Both the position numbers and the translations under genes were made by a program. The notes below the pieces were generated by a model. It did no database searches and had not been told where the DNA came from. It was given only the letters and a program-made list of their open reading frames with translations. DNA of 64,000 nucleotides. Origin: Acidimicrobiia bacterium (GTDB lineage Bacteria > Actinomycetota > Acidimicrobiia > Acidimicrobiales > SKKL01). The stretch covers positions 465,533-529,532 of the forward strand of contig JBAYRL010000002.1 of assembly GCA_041676705.1 (NCBI GenBank), in the 5' to 3' direction. Positions 54,118 to 62,627 of this stretch are shown piece after piece. The stretch's first letter is position 1, and every line of letters begins with the position of its first letter.

Positions 54118-56262
54118 ATGACGACATTGCTATACCGAATTGGGTATGTTGCGGCTAAGAAGCGGGGTCTTATTGTCGCGGGATGGGCGCTGATATTGCT
54201 TGTCGTAGTTGTTTCCAACCGGTTGATTGGGGCGAGTGCAGTCGACAACTTTGAAGTGCCCGGAGTTCAATCTCAAGCCGCTTATAACTTGCTGGCTGAG
54301 CGCTTTCCAGAAAAGTCAGGGGCAACCTCGATGGTTGTATTCCATGTTGAAGAAGGTGTGATTGACGATCCTGGTTATGCCGAAGGAATCCGCCAGACTA
54401 TCGGGCTCATCTCAGAGCTAGAGGGCGTGCTTCAGGTGGCCGATCCATTAGCAAATCCACAGACAATCTCAAGCGATCGAAGCACGGCTGTGGCCTCGGT
54501 ACAGTTTAATAAGTCCACTGCTGAATTAGGCCATCGAACTTTAGACGCATTAGTTGCAACGGCTGCTCCGGCGCGAGAAGCCTCGGTTCAAACTGAGTTC
54601 ACCGGTGAGTTACCCACCGTGCTGAAAGAACAATCAACCGGTCCAGCTGAGGCCATTGGAATAGTAGCAGCGCTGGTTATTTTGCTGTTTTTGTTTCGCA
54701 CACTATTTGCAATGGCGTTACCTCTAGTTAGTGCAATCATCGGTTTGGCGGTGGGGTTATCGCTGGTGGGGCTGTTATCTGGTTTCATTGAAATCCCTAC
54801 CGTCGCACCACGCCTAGGGATGATGATCGGTCTTGGCGTTGGTATCGACTACGCGCTCTTTGTGCTTAGCCGACATCGTGACAACCTCCGCCATGGGATG
54901 GAAGTTAACGAATCAATAGCCGCCACGAATGCGACCGCGGGACATGCGGTAACCATTGCCGGAATTACGGTGGTAATTGCAATCCTCGGTTTGCAATTAG
55001 CAGGTATCCCATTTGTGTCGGCACTTGGCTACTCGGCTTCTCTAGTAGTAGCCATAGCGGTTTTAGTGGCGGTCACGTTGTTGCCCGCACTACTGGGGTT
55101 TGTTGGCAGACGTATATTACCCGCTCAAGTGACAGCGGCAGCTCAACCCAATCTTGACGCCAAAGAACTGACTGCTACCACTGGTTGGGTGAGATGGGCA
55201 AACGTGGTTTCGCATCGCCCTTGGCCTGCGGCAATTGTTGGAACAGCTCTACTGCTCATTGCTGCGTTACCAGTGCTTGATATGCGCTTGGGCCAAGCCG
55301 ATGCGGGAACTCATCCAGTTAACACCACGCAGCGGCGTGGTTACGATCTTCTGCACGACGCTTTTGGGGCTGGATTTAATGGTCCCTTGCTAATAGCTGT
55401 CGATTTGGTTGAGGCTGGAATTCCAGATGCGCCTGAGATAATTGTTAATTATTTGCGTAGCGAACCGGGTATTTCGTTTGTGTCGCCACCGCAAATAAAC
55501 AGTGCTGGTGACACCGCGGTGATTACGGTTATTCCTTCTACTAAACCCCAAGATGAGGCCACTTCTAATCTCGTTCACCGTCTAAGAAACGATGTGCTAC
55601 CAGCGGCAGTTGAAAATACCAATGTGGGCGTCTATATCGGCGGACCGACGGCCAGCTTCATTGACCAATCTGACAAGATTGCTTCTCGCCTACCGTGGTT
55701 TATTGGTGGTGTAGTTGGTCTCTCATTTGTGCTACTTATGATCGTGTTTCGATCGATATTGGTGCCGTTAAAGGCCGCGCTGCTCAATTTACTTTCAATT
55801 GGTGCCGCTTACGGCGTGGTTGTAGCCGTGTTTCAATGGGGATGGGGCCGTTCCCTGATCGGGTTAGAAGAAACAGTCCCAATCGCGTCGTTTGTACCGA
55901 TGATGATGTTTGCCATTCTGTTCGGTTTATCTATGGATTATGAGGTGTTTATCTTGTCTCGTATCAGAGAAGAGCACCTTCGAGGTCATTCAAACATCGA
56001 TAGTGTGGTGGTTGGACTTGGGGCTACGGCGTCGGTAATTACAGCCGCAGCGCTAATAATGGTGGCTGTGTTCTTGGGCTTTGTTTCTAGTCCTGACCCG
56101 GTCGTAAAAATGATGGGAGTGGGTTTGGCTACCGCCGTGGCGGTGGACGCTACGGTGGTACGGATGGTTCTTCTACCTGCCACGATGGCTTTAGTAGGCG
56201 AACCTAATTGGTGGTTACCCAAGTGGTTGGATCGGATGTTGCCGCAACTTCACATCGATTAG
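54118..56262 (+). CDS. MMPL-family RND exporter
   Basis: The 714-residue protein has 12 expected helices in two halves, each with an extracytoplasmic loop (about 40-170 and 390-520). MMPL hallmarks are GLGVGIDYALFVLSRHRDNLRHGM and its partner FGLSMDYEVFILSRIREEHLRG. Such proteins export lipids or drugs using the proton gradient. AAGAGG precedes the ATG. It is divergent from the TetR gene and is followed 49 bp later by a two-component system. Confidence 0.93.
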   Translation: MTTLLYRIGYVAAKKRGLIVAGWALILLVVVVSNRLIGASAVDNFEVPGVQSQAAYNLLAERFPEKSGATSMVVFHVEEGVIDDPGYAEGIRQTIGLISELEGVLQVADPLANPQTISSDRSTAVASVQFNKSTAELGHRTLDALVATAAPAREASVQTEFTGELPTVLKEQSTGPAEAIGIVAALVILLFLFRTLFAMALPLVSAIIGLAVGLSLVGLLSGFIEIPTVAPRLGMMIGLGVGIDYALFVLSRHRDNLRHGMEVNESIAATNATAGHAVTIAGITVVIAILGLQLAGIPFVSALGYSASLVVAIAVLVAVTLLPALLGFVGRRILPAQVTAAAQPNLDAKELTATTGWVRWANVVSHRPWPAAIVGTALLLIAALPVLDMRLGQADAGTHPVNTTQRRGYDLLHDAFGAGFNGPLLIAVDLVEAGIPDAPEIIVNYLRSEPGISFVSPPQINSAGDTAVITVIPSTKPQDEATSNLVHRLRNDVLPAAVENTNVGVYIGGPTASFIDQSDKIASRLPWFIGGVVGLSFVLLMIVFRSILVPLKAALLNLLSIGAAYGVVVAVFQWGWGRSLIGLEETVPIASFVPMMMFAILFGLSMDYEVFILSRIREEHLRGHSNIDSVVVGLGATASVITAAALIMVAVFLGFVSSPDPVVKMMGVGLATAVAVDATVVRMVLLPATMALVGEPNWWLPKWLDRMLPQLHID

Positions 56263-56299
56263 AGGTTGCTGGTTAGGTTAAGTCAAAACTGTTTAGGTC

Positions 56300-56311
56300 T
56301 ATGCTGAATTA
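56300..56311 (+). promoter_or_regulatory. -10 element at leaderless spacing
   Basis: TATGCT (56300-56305) ends six bases before the response-regulator ATG at 56312; no Shine-Dalgarno sequence is seen. Confidence 0.4.
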
Positions 56312-57016
56312 ATGGTGGGCAACCTTGGCCATTCCTCAACTGAGAGCCTGTCAATTTTGATAGTTGAGGATGACGACAATATTGCGGAGCCGTTGATTGA
56401 AGGATTATCGAATCATGGCTTCAACCCGGTACGGGCAAAAAATGCTCAGGATGCATTTAACCTAATTCACAAGACGCAGTTTGTTCTGCTTGATCTTGGC
56501 CTGCCTGACCTCGATGGGACTGAGGTGTGCCGGCGAATCCGTCGTAGCAGCGACATTCCAATAATTGTTGTGACCGCTAGAGACGATGAGATAGATCGTG
56601 TACAACTTCTTGAGCTGGGTGCTGACGACTATATAATAAAGCCGTTCAGTTTCCGTGAGTTGGTGGCTCGAATCGGTGCTGTGCAGCGCCGTTCGGTCCC
56701 TTCTGGGGCCACCACGGTTGAGAACCAACGCCTAGGCAGTATAGAAATCGATCGGTCGGCCCGTCGGGTGTGGGTGAATGGTGCTGAGGTTGACCTAACG
56801 CCCAAAGAGTACGATTTATTAGCGTATTTGGCCTCTGAACCAGGCGTAGTTCGTACTCGCGAAGCCATTATCTCTAGCGTGTGGGATGAATTCTGGTGGG
56901 GGCCGACAAATACCCTTGATGTGCATATCGCGGCTCTGCGCCGCAAGCTTGGTCAGCATAACCTAATCGTTACTTTACGTGGTGTGGGTTACCGCTTGGA
57001 TGTCGAAGGCGAATGA
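56312..57016 (+). CDS. OmpR/PhoB-family response regulator
   Basis: The 234-residue protein has a receiver domain (acidic pair in VEDDDN, phospho-acceptor Asp in LLDLGLP, Lys in IIKPFS) and a winged-helix DNA-binding domain from about residue 135 (VDLTPKEYDLLAYLA, DVHIAALRRKLG, LRGVGYRL). It is followed three bases later by its histidine kinase. The downstream small genes, ApbE and ferric-reductase-like genes on the same strand are the probable targets. Confidence 0.95.
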   Translation: MVGNLGHSSTESLSILIVEDDDNIAEPLIEGLSNHGFNPVRAKNAQDAFNLIHKTQFVLLDLGLPDLDGTEVCRRIRRSSDIPIIVVTARDDEIDRVQLLELGADDYIIKPFSFRELVARIGAVQRRSVPSGATTVENQRLGSIEIDRSARRVWVNGAEVDLTPKEYDLLAYLASEPGVVRTREAIISSVWDEFWWGPTNTLDVHIAALRRKLGQHNLIVTLRGVGYRLDVEGE

Positions 57017-57019
57017 TTC

Positions 57020-58399
57020 GTGGCACGACGTCTGTTACTTACCTACCTGACGCTCACAGCCTTAACACTGGCCGTGGTGGTAGTCCCCTTGGGGCAAATC
57101 TTTGCCAATCGTGAACGTGATCGGCTCACCTTCGATATCGAGCGAGATGCCCAAAACATAGCGTCACTGGTGGAAGACCATCTTGAGATGGGGATCGATC
57201 CTCAGATCGATGAAGTGGCGAAGTCGTATCGTGATTTGGGCGGTCGCATTTTGGTTGTTGACAAGGCTGGTCTAGGAGTGGTCGACTCCGACCACCTTGG
57301 CGAAGAACATCGTGACTTCGCCACCAGGCCGGAGATTGTGGCTGCATTGGACGGTGACCGAACATCTGGTACTCGCAATTCAGAAACGTTGAATGCGAAG
57401 CTGATATATGTTGCTGTTCCTGTGGCGTCAGGTGGGGTGGTGCACGGTGCCGTCCGGTTGACTTACCCCATGTCGACCCTGGATAAACGCATTTCTGATA
57501 CTTGGCGAAAGCTTGGGGTGCTCTCGGGGGTGGTGTTGGTGGTTGTGGCGATTGTTGGTTTGGTATTTGCCCGGAGCATAACCAAACCGCTTTTGGAATT
57601 AGAGGAAGTTGCTAAGGCCCTAGCCACTGGAGATTTAGAAAGTCGTACGCAGGTTTCTACGGGTGGGCGCGAGCTAGAGTCACTCGCGGCTGCGTTCAAT
57701 ACCATGGCAGCTGCCTTGCAACAACAGCTTGAGGTGCAACGTCGATTTGTGAGCGATGCGTCTCATCAGCTTCGAACTCCGCTAACAGCATTACGACTAC
57801 AGCTAGAAATACTTGCAACTCGGGTTGACCCGGTTTTAGTTCCTAAGTTGGAGGCGACCATAGATGAAACTGATCGTCTGGGGGCCTTGGTGAGTTCCTT
57901 GTTGAGCCTGGCCCGCGGAGATGCCTCGTTTGGCAAATTGGAACCACTGAATCTTCCGTTGGTAATACAAGAGCGGGTGGAGTTCTGGGAGCCTCTGGCC
58001 AGTGAACGCAATGTAAGTCTGAACATCGAAATATTTTCTACGGCCCAAGTACGGGCCGTGACGGGTGCAGTCGAACAAATTCTCGACAACCTAATTTCAA
58101 ATGCTCTAAATGCGATAACCAACGGCGGCAACATCATCGTTCGCACCCGCGAGAGCGGAGATATGGTGCAGATGCAGGTGTCGGATGACGGTCCCGGTAT
58201 GAGCGAAGCTATGCGGCAAGAAGCCTTCAAGCGGTTTTGGAGGGGTGGCGTGTCGGCGGACCAATCGGATCGGGGCGGATTCGGATTAGGCCTTTCAATT
58301 GTTGAGATGTTGGTGACCGCATGTGGTGGCACCGTCGCGATTTCCGCGGGCGACAACGACCTTGGGACCGCGGTCACGGTTGAATTCTTAAAATCTTAA
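57020..58399 (+). CDS. Sensor histidine kinase with HAMP domain
   Basis: The 459-residue kinase has membrane helices at about 8-28 and 165-190 flanking an extracytoplasmic sensor domain, then HAMP, the phospho-histidine box FVSDASHQLRTPLTALRLQLE, N-box DNLISNALNAI, and G-boxes VSDDGPGM and GGFGLGLSIV. The start is GTG 57020. The sensor domain is of the small mixed alpha/beta kind and its signal is unknown. A hairpin overlaps the stop codon. Confidence 0.93.
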   Translation: MARRLLLTYLTLTALTLAVVVVPLGQIFANRERDRLTFDIERDAQNIASLVEDHLEMGIDPQIDEVAKSYRDLGGRILVVDKAGLGVVDSDHLGEEHRDFATRPEIVAALDGDRTSGTRNSETLNAKLIYVAVPVASGGVVHGAVRLTYPMSTLDKRISDTWRKLGVLSGVVLVVVAIVGLVFARSITKPLLELEEVAKALATGDLESRTQVSTGGRELESLAAAFNTMAAALQQQLEVQRRFVSDASHQLRTPLTALRLQLEILATRVDPVLVPKLEATIDETDRLGALVSSLLSLARGDASFGKLEPLNLPLVIQERVEFWEPLASERNVSLNIEIFSTAQVRAVTGAVEQILDNLISNALNAITNGGNIIVRTRESGDMVQMQVSDDGPGMSEAMRQEAFKRFWRGGVSADQSDRGGFGLGLSIVEMLVTACGGTVAISAGDNDLGTAVTVEFLKS

Positions 58400-58403
58400 G
58401 AAT
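58384..58403. repeat. AT-rich inverted repeat over the kinase stop codon
   Basis: ATTCTTAA (58384-58391) and TTAAGAAT (58396-58403) are perfect 8-bp arms around AATC. The element also contains CTTAA twice with 8-base periodicity. It may be a regulator-binding site or weak transcript-end hairpin. Confidence 0.4.
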
Positions 58404-58437
58404 CTCTTCAGGTTGTACTAACGATCTGCTAATGCAA

Positions 58438-58499
58438 CCCTTCGTATCGTTTGAGTATTCACCGAGTGGGTGTTCTGCCTTAACGAAGGGGTACTCAAA
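58438..58499 (+). promoter_or_regulatory. Two overlapping inverted repeats over the RBS
   Basis: CCCTTCGT (58438-58445) pairs with ACGAAGGG (58483-58490), and TTTGAGTA (58450-58457) pairs with TACTCAAA (58492-58499). Both are perfect 8-bp pairs and are interleaved. The 3' arms cover the ribosome binding site GAAGGGG and the spacer up to the ATG at 58500. A small CACC/GGTG hairpin lies between. Alternative RNA structures could control translation. Confidence 0.5.
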
Positions 58500-58898
58500 A
58501 TGGAACGTCGCAAAGCAATCCGTGTAGCAGGGGCCGCGTCACTGACGCTGGTGGCGGGGGCTGCGGGCATCGCTCTGAACTCAGGAATTGTAGGCGCTGG
58601 TCGTGATGAACAAGTTGGCCAGGTGTTGGTGATTGATCCTGTCGGATATGCCAACGCCACTAACGGGCTATATGACGGTAATTCGCACGACCCAGAATTA
58701 GAGCGGGTACTTAAAATAGCTAAGTCAAAAGAACGGGCGTTAACAATTTCTTCGGCCAGTGAAGTTGCCAAAGAGAACGATCATCATGACAAAGATGATG
58801 ATGATTGTGACAAGTCAGGCAAAGATCACGCGTCAGACCGCCATGGCGATGACGATCATGACAAAAAGTATTATCACGGTGCTGATGATGATGACTAG
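58500..58898 (+). CDS. Exported His/Asp-rich protein, possible metal binder
   Basis: The 132-residue protein begins MERRKAIRVAGAASLTLVAGAAG, a twin-arginine-like signal or anchor. The middle (about 35-90) is ordinary; the last 40 residues are packed with His and Asp (HHDKDDDD, DRHGDDDHDKK, YYHGADDDD) plus one Cys, which suggests metal binding outside the membrane. No family is recognised. It lies between a two-component system and an ApbE gene, and its translation start is covered by overlapping inverted repeats. Confidence 0.7.
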   Translation: MERRKAIRVAGAASLTLVAGAAGIALNSGIVGAGRDEQVGQVLVIDPVGYANATNGLYDGNSHDPELERVLKIAKSKERALTISSASEVAKENDHHDKDDDDCDKSGKDHASDRHGDDDHDKKYYHGADDDD

Positions 58899-59178
58899 AG
58901 CCAAGCGAGATTCAGCTTCAGTTGCGTCCACAACCAAGGTCGGGGGCAGCAAGGCTAAAAAGACCCACCCGGCCGCCGCGTCGCGGGTCTTGGTTGGTGG
59001 ATTGAGTGTTGCTGGGCCGATCTTAATGGTCACCGCCATGTCTGAAGTTCCATCGTCGTCACCCACTTCATCAGACCTCAAGATCGCTACGTCGCTATTA
59101 GATACTGAGAACAACCCTAAGGTGGTTTGGGTCGGACAAAGTTCATCTCGCGCCGTGACCCAATCAAAGGCCAGTTGA
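58891..59178 (+). CDS. One-helix membrane protein before apbE
   Basis: The product of about 95 residues has a basic, Ser/Thr/Ala/Lys-rich N-terminus (1-32), one hydrophobic helix (VLVGGLSVAGPILMVTAMS) and an outer polar tail ending QSSSRAVTQSKAS. Three adjacent ATG codons (58885, 58888, 58891) overlap the end of the previous gene; the last is given. The stop is two bases before apbE. It occupies the place where an FMN-binding partner would often be found, but has no such domain. Confidence 0.6.
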   Translation: MTRAKRDSASVASTTKVGGSKAKKTHPAAASRVLVGGLSVAGPILMVTAMSEVPSSSPTSSDLKIATSLLDTENNPKVVWVGQSSSRAVTQSKAS

Positions 59179-59180
59179 CG

Positions 59181-60134
59181 ATGAATACGGCACTATTTCT
59201 TCCTACCAACCCAGGTGGATCAAAGGATGAAGGCCCAGTTTCCGAGGTGCACTTTCACGCAATGGGAACTGAGATTCATCTAATAAGTGTTCGTGGTTCC
59301 TCCCAATTGATGGCTAGTGCTGTTGAACGCATTAGGTACCTTGAATCATTGTGGAGCCGTTTTCTTGAAGACAGTGAGGTCAGCGTGCTCAATCGGAGTG
59401 CGGGCCGACCTCAAATTGTTACCGATGAGACTCTTGCGCTGGTGGAGCGATCTATTGAGGCTTGGCGATTGAGCGATGGATGTTTCAACCCGTGTGTTGA
59501 AGTTGCCATGGCCGCTAACGGTTATGACCGCGATTTTAAAGAGTTGGAGTTAGTGCCTCCTCGGGTACCGAGCGGTCGGGCAGCTCCTTCGCCACAAGAA
59601 ATTGTGGTGCTTCACGACACCAACATCGTGATCCTACCCGCCGGTGTACGAATTGATGCTGGAGGAATCGGTAAAGGTTTGGCAGCTGATTATGTAGTCG
59701 ACCTACTGATTTCTTCGGGGGCGACTGGCGCGCTTGTGAACGTGGGTGGCGATGTGCGCGTTGCTGGTGACCCTTCGTCTGAGGCCGGGTGGGTAATTTC
59801 GATACCGCACCCCCTACAAAGCGGAGTTGAACTCATTAAATTTAGAATCGAAGATGGTGCGGTTGCTACTAGTTCCCGTCTAAAGCGACGCTGGCGAACT
59901 TCAAACGGCATGGCACATCACTTGCTGAACCCGCTAACCGGTCAACCAATGGTGACCAAGGTTGTGGCAGCTTCAGTAATCGCAGCCACCGGTTGGCAGG
60001 CCGAGGCGTATACAAAATTGATCTTTATGAGGGGCATTACCGCAGCCCAACTGCCCGCCAATATACATGCCTTAGCAGTACTAGATGATGGACGGTTTGT
60101 AGCGACGCGAGGTGTTGAGGAGATGGTTGAATGA
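59181..60134 (+). CDS. apbE: FAD:protein FMN transferase ApbE
   Basis: ApbE attaches FMN covalently to threonine or serine of exported redox proteins. The 317-residue protein has HAMGTEIHLISV, the magnesium/flavin motif DAGGIGKGLAADYVVD, LVNVGGDVRVAG and HHLLNPLTGQP. No N-terminal signal is evident, so a cytoplasmic site is possible. The stop overlaps the next ATG by 4 bp. Its flavinylation target is not obvious in the operon. Confidence 0.92.
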   Translation: MNTALFLPTNPGGSKDEGPVSEVHFHAMGTEIHLISVRGSSQLMASAVERIRYLESLWSRFLEDSEVSVLNRSAGRPQIVTDETLALVERSIEAWRLSDGCFNPCVEVAMAANGYDRDFKELELVPPRVPSGRAAPSPQEIVVLHDTNIVILPAGVRIDAGGIGKGLAADYVVDLLISSGATGALVNVGGDVRVAGDPSSEAGWVISIPHPLQSGVELIKFRIEDGAVATSSRLKRRWRTSNGMAHHLLNPLTGQPMVTKVVAASVIAATGWQAEAYTKLIFMRGITAAQLPANIHALAVLDDGRFVATRGVEEMVE

Positions 60135-60697
60135 ATCAGCATCTGGCATGGTATGTCGCTCGTGCCACCGGAATTGTGGCATGGATGCTCTTGTCGATAG
60201 CCGTAATTTTGGGCTTGTTCTTTGCTACCCGAATGGGTCGAGGTCGGGTAACCCCAAAATGGCTTTTGGACCTTCACCAATTCAGTGGTGGTTTATCGGT
60301 TGTTTTTACGGCGCTTCACGTTGGGTCTCTCGTGGCCGACAACTATGTGAGCTTTGGGTGGGTTGAGGTGCTCGTGCCGTTTTCCAGTCATTGGCGTACT
60401 GGAGGTGTTGCGTTGGGGGTTGTAGCGACCTACCTGTTGGTGGCCGTGGAACTCTCATCATTGTGGATGCGTCACCTGCCCCGTATTTGGTGGAAAAGGG
60501 TGCACCTGGCCAGTTATTGGCTCTTTTGGATGGCCACTTTTCATTTCTTGATGGCGGGCACCGACGTATCGAATCCGATTTCACGGGTAGTGCTTGTGGT
60601 GGCTATTGCGTGGGTCGTCTTTCTCAGCTTGATTCGAATCTTGAGCCAATCGAAGTCAAAGCAGCCCGTTAAGGGCAAGGTTTCAGCCAGGGGGTAA
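60131..60697 (+). CDS. Ferric-reductase-like haem membrane protein
   Basis: The 188-residue protein has about five membrane helices with paired histidines typical of ferric-reductase-like b-haem proteins: LDLHQFSGGLSVVFTALHVGSL and KRVHLASYWLFWMATFHFLMAG. It could pass electrons across the membrane to a flavinylated partner or metal. It has no NAD or FAD domain. It is coupled to apbE by an ATGA overlap and ends before a strong hairpin. Confidence 0.85.
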   Translation: MNQHLAWYVARATGIVAWMLLSIAVILGLFFATRMGRGRVTPKWLLDLHQFSGGLSVVFTALHVGSLVADNYVSFGWVEVLVPFSSHWRTGGVALGVVATYLLVAVELSSLWMRHLPRIWWKRVHLASYWLFWMATFHFLMAGTDVSNPISRVVLVVAIAWVVFLSLIRILSQSKSKQPVKGKVSARG

Positions 60698-60700
60698 AAG

Positions 60701-60751
60701 CAAGTTGGGGTGGCTTACTCGGTTTCAACCGATGCAAACCACCCCAACTTG
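60701..60751. terminator. Bidirectional terminator
   Basis: CAAGTTGGGGTGG (60701-60713) and CCACCCCAACTTG (60739-60751) form a perfect 13-bp stem; the 25-base loop has an inner TCGGTT/AACCGA stem. It lies between the convergent ferric-reductase-like and solute-binding genes. Confidence 0.85.
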
Positions 60752-60780
60752 GATACTGGTTAGGTTTTAGAAGGCGTTGG

Positions 60781-62535
60781 CTACTTGGCTAGCCAAACTT
60801 CAGTCCAGAAACTTTCGGCCGCTATTACGCCGTTGCCAGCAATACCACCAGGAATGGTCCAACGCTCGAGGTTGCGCACGTCGTTGGTGGTGAAGAGCGA
60901 GGTCGCTGTAGAGCCCGTCCAAGAGAACGGCACATTCTCGGCGAGTTCCATTCCAATCGCTTCAACGGCCGCGTAGCGGGTGCTGAAGTCGGTGTTGGAA
61001 CGCAAGATTTCTAGCTGTTCGGCCAAGTCTTCGCTCCAGTAGTTGGAAACATTGGCGGGCTCGGAGGCTGGGTTGCCAAAGGCCGATTTCAAAGTGGTGT
61101 AGGGGTCGCTTTCACCGCCTGCCCGGAAGCAGGTGGTTTGGAAGTCTCCTAGGAACGGTGGGGTTGTGTCAGGTCCACCGATTACTCGGGTCACAATAAT
61201 GGCCTGTTCAAGCGTGGCGATCGTGACATCGATACCGATTTCTTTCCACATGGACTGGTATCCCTGGGCCAAGGCTTCGGCCGATGGGTCTGGAGGACAC
61301 ATCAGCTCCAGCGTGACGGGAGCCCCAGCGGCCTTTCCATCGGAACGGTCGGGGTCATTCACGTATTCTTCCAGAAGCTCGCGACCTTTTTCAGGGTCAT
61401 TAGTGGGCCAGGCGGCCGCTACCTTATCCGAGTACCAGGGTGAGTCGGGGCTGAAGAATTGGGTCTGGTTGGGGCTGATACCCTCGCCACCCAAGACTGC
61501 CACCAGGGCCGATTGGTTTAAGGCATAGGCCATAGCGCGACGTACTCGGACGTCATCGGTCGGAGGTATTCCAGTGTTGTAGATATTGGACCCGCCATTA
61601 TTACCTAGAGCTTGGAATGACTGGATTTCACCGCGCTCAGCGGCTTCTTGGGCCATACGTACCGCCGTCTGGCGAAGTGTTTGGCCGACTTGGTGGTCGC
61701 CTGAGCGAACGGCTTGGAAACGGGTGTCTTCGTCAGGGATAGGGCGGAAGACGATTTCATCGAGATAGGGCAGTTGATTGCCGGCATCGTCGGTGCGCCA
61801 ATAGTCTGGGTTGCGCTTCACAACGAGTTCGTTGTCACGTTGCCAGCGATCCACAATGAAGGGTCCGGTACCGACTGGTTGATCACCGCATGCCTCGCCA
61901 GCGGCCCGGCAAGCCTCGATGGAAAATGGCATGCCGACTACACCGGTTAGGAGGTCGGGGAAGGCGGCATTACCGTTCTCAAGTACGTAGGTGTAGCTCA
62001 GTTCGTCATCGACCCGAAGCTCTTTCACGACCGTCAGGGTTCCGATGGTTCGTGCGCCGTCGGCGGTTAAATATTCTTCGAAGTTGGCCTTGACTGTTTC
62101 CGCGTCTAGCGGGGTGCCATCGTGGAATTTAATGTTGGGACGAAGGGTTACCGTCCACTCGGTGAGGTCATCGTTGGGCTCGATCGATTCGGCGAGGAAT
62201 GGATAGATTTCACCGTCACCACCCCGTGCAGCAATAGGGTCGAAGAAGCTGCGCGCCACCAACATGCCCGAGTTTCCGAAAGTGCCCCAGGCAGGCTGGT
62301 AACTGTTTGTTTCGGCCTCTAGGCCAACGACTACTTTGCCGCCATATTCTGGGGTTTCGCCGGGTTCGTCAGGTTCGTCGGTTTCGATTTCGCCACCGGC
62401 CGGTGCCGTGGTGCTGCTGCTTGGTTTGTTGGCGTCGTCGGACGAATCACTACTACACGCCGCGACCAAGCTGAAGGCCATTATTACGGCCAATGCTTGG
62501 AATACAAGTCGCATCTTGCGACTAGCTAATGCCAT
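60781..62535 (-). CDS. Family 5 solute-binding lipoprotein, orphan (2)
   Basis: The 584-residue protein resembles the 33935 gene throughout, e.g. WTVTLRPNIKFHDGTPLDAE, DQPVGTGPFIVDRW and LGDFQTTCFRAGGESDPYT. A lipoprotein signal ends in SLVAAC, followed by a Ser/Asp/Pro linker. No transporter membrane or ATPase genes lie nearby. AGGGG precedes the ATG at 62535. It may bind peptides or other solutes for a transporter encoded elsewhere. Confidence 0.9.
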   Translation of the reverse strand: MALASRKMRLVFQALAVIMAFSLVAACSSDSSDDANKPSSSTTAPAGGEIETDEPDEPGETPEYGGKVVVGLEAETNSYQPAWGTFGNSGMLVARSFFDPIAARGGDGEIYPFLAESIEPNDDLTEWTVTLRPNIKFHDGTPLDAETVKANFEEYLTADGARTIGTLTVVKELRVDDELSYTYVLENGNAAFPDLLTGVVGMPFSIEACRAAGEACGDQPVGTGPFIVDRWQRDNELVVKRNPDYWRTDDAGNQLPYLDEIVFRPIPDEDTRFQAVRSGDHQVGQTLRQTAVRMAQEAAERGEIQSFQALGNNGGSNIYNTGIPPTDDVRVRRAMAYALNQSALVAVLGGEGISPNQTQFFSPDSPWYSDKVAAAWPTNDPEKGRELLEEYVNDPDRSDGKAAGAPVTLELMCPPDPSAEALAQGYQSMWKEIGIDVTIATLEQAIIVTRVIGGPDTTPPFLGDFQTTCFRAGGESDPYTTLKSAFGNPASEPANVSNYWSEDLAEQLEILRSNTDFSTRYAAVEAIGMELAENVPFSWTGSTATSLFTTNDVRNLERWTIPGGIAGNGVIAAESFWTEVWLAK

Positions 62536-62627
62536 CTTGTCCCCTCAGATCAGGTTGATGTACGACAGACTCGTGTTTAGGTGACGTAGGCCACCGACAC
62601 GAGCCGCCACTATATACGCATGTATAG

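Noticed and set aside
57766..58377. 203-codon frame antisense to the histidine kinase
   Set aside because: Ser/Arg-rich translation typical of a shadow frame; the kinase motifs on the other strand are unambiguous.
58438..58499. Classical H-type pseudoknot with both stems formed
   Set aside because: The one-base and four-base connectors cannot span stacked 8-bp stems in the standard geometry, so alternative folds are more likely.
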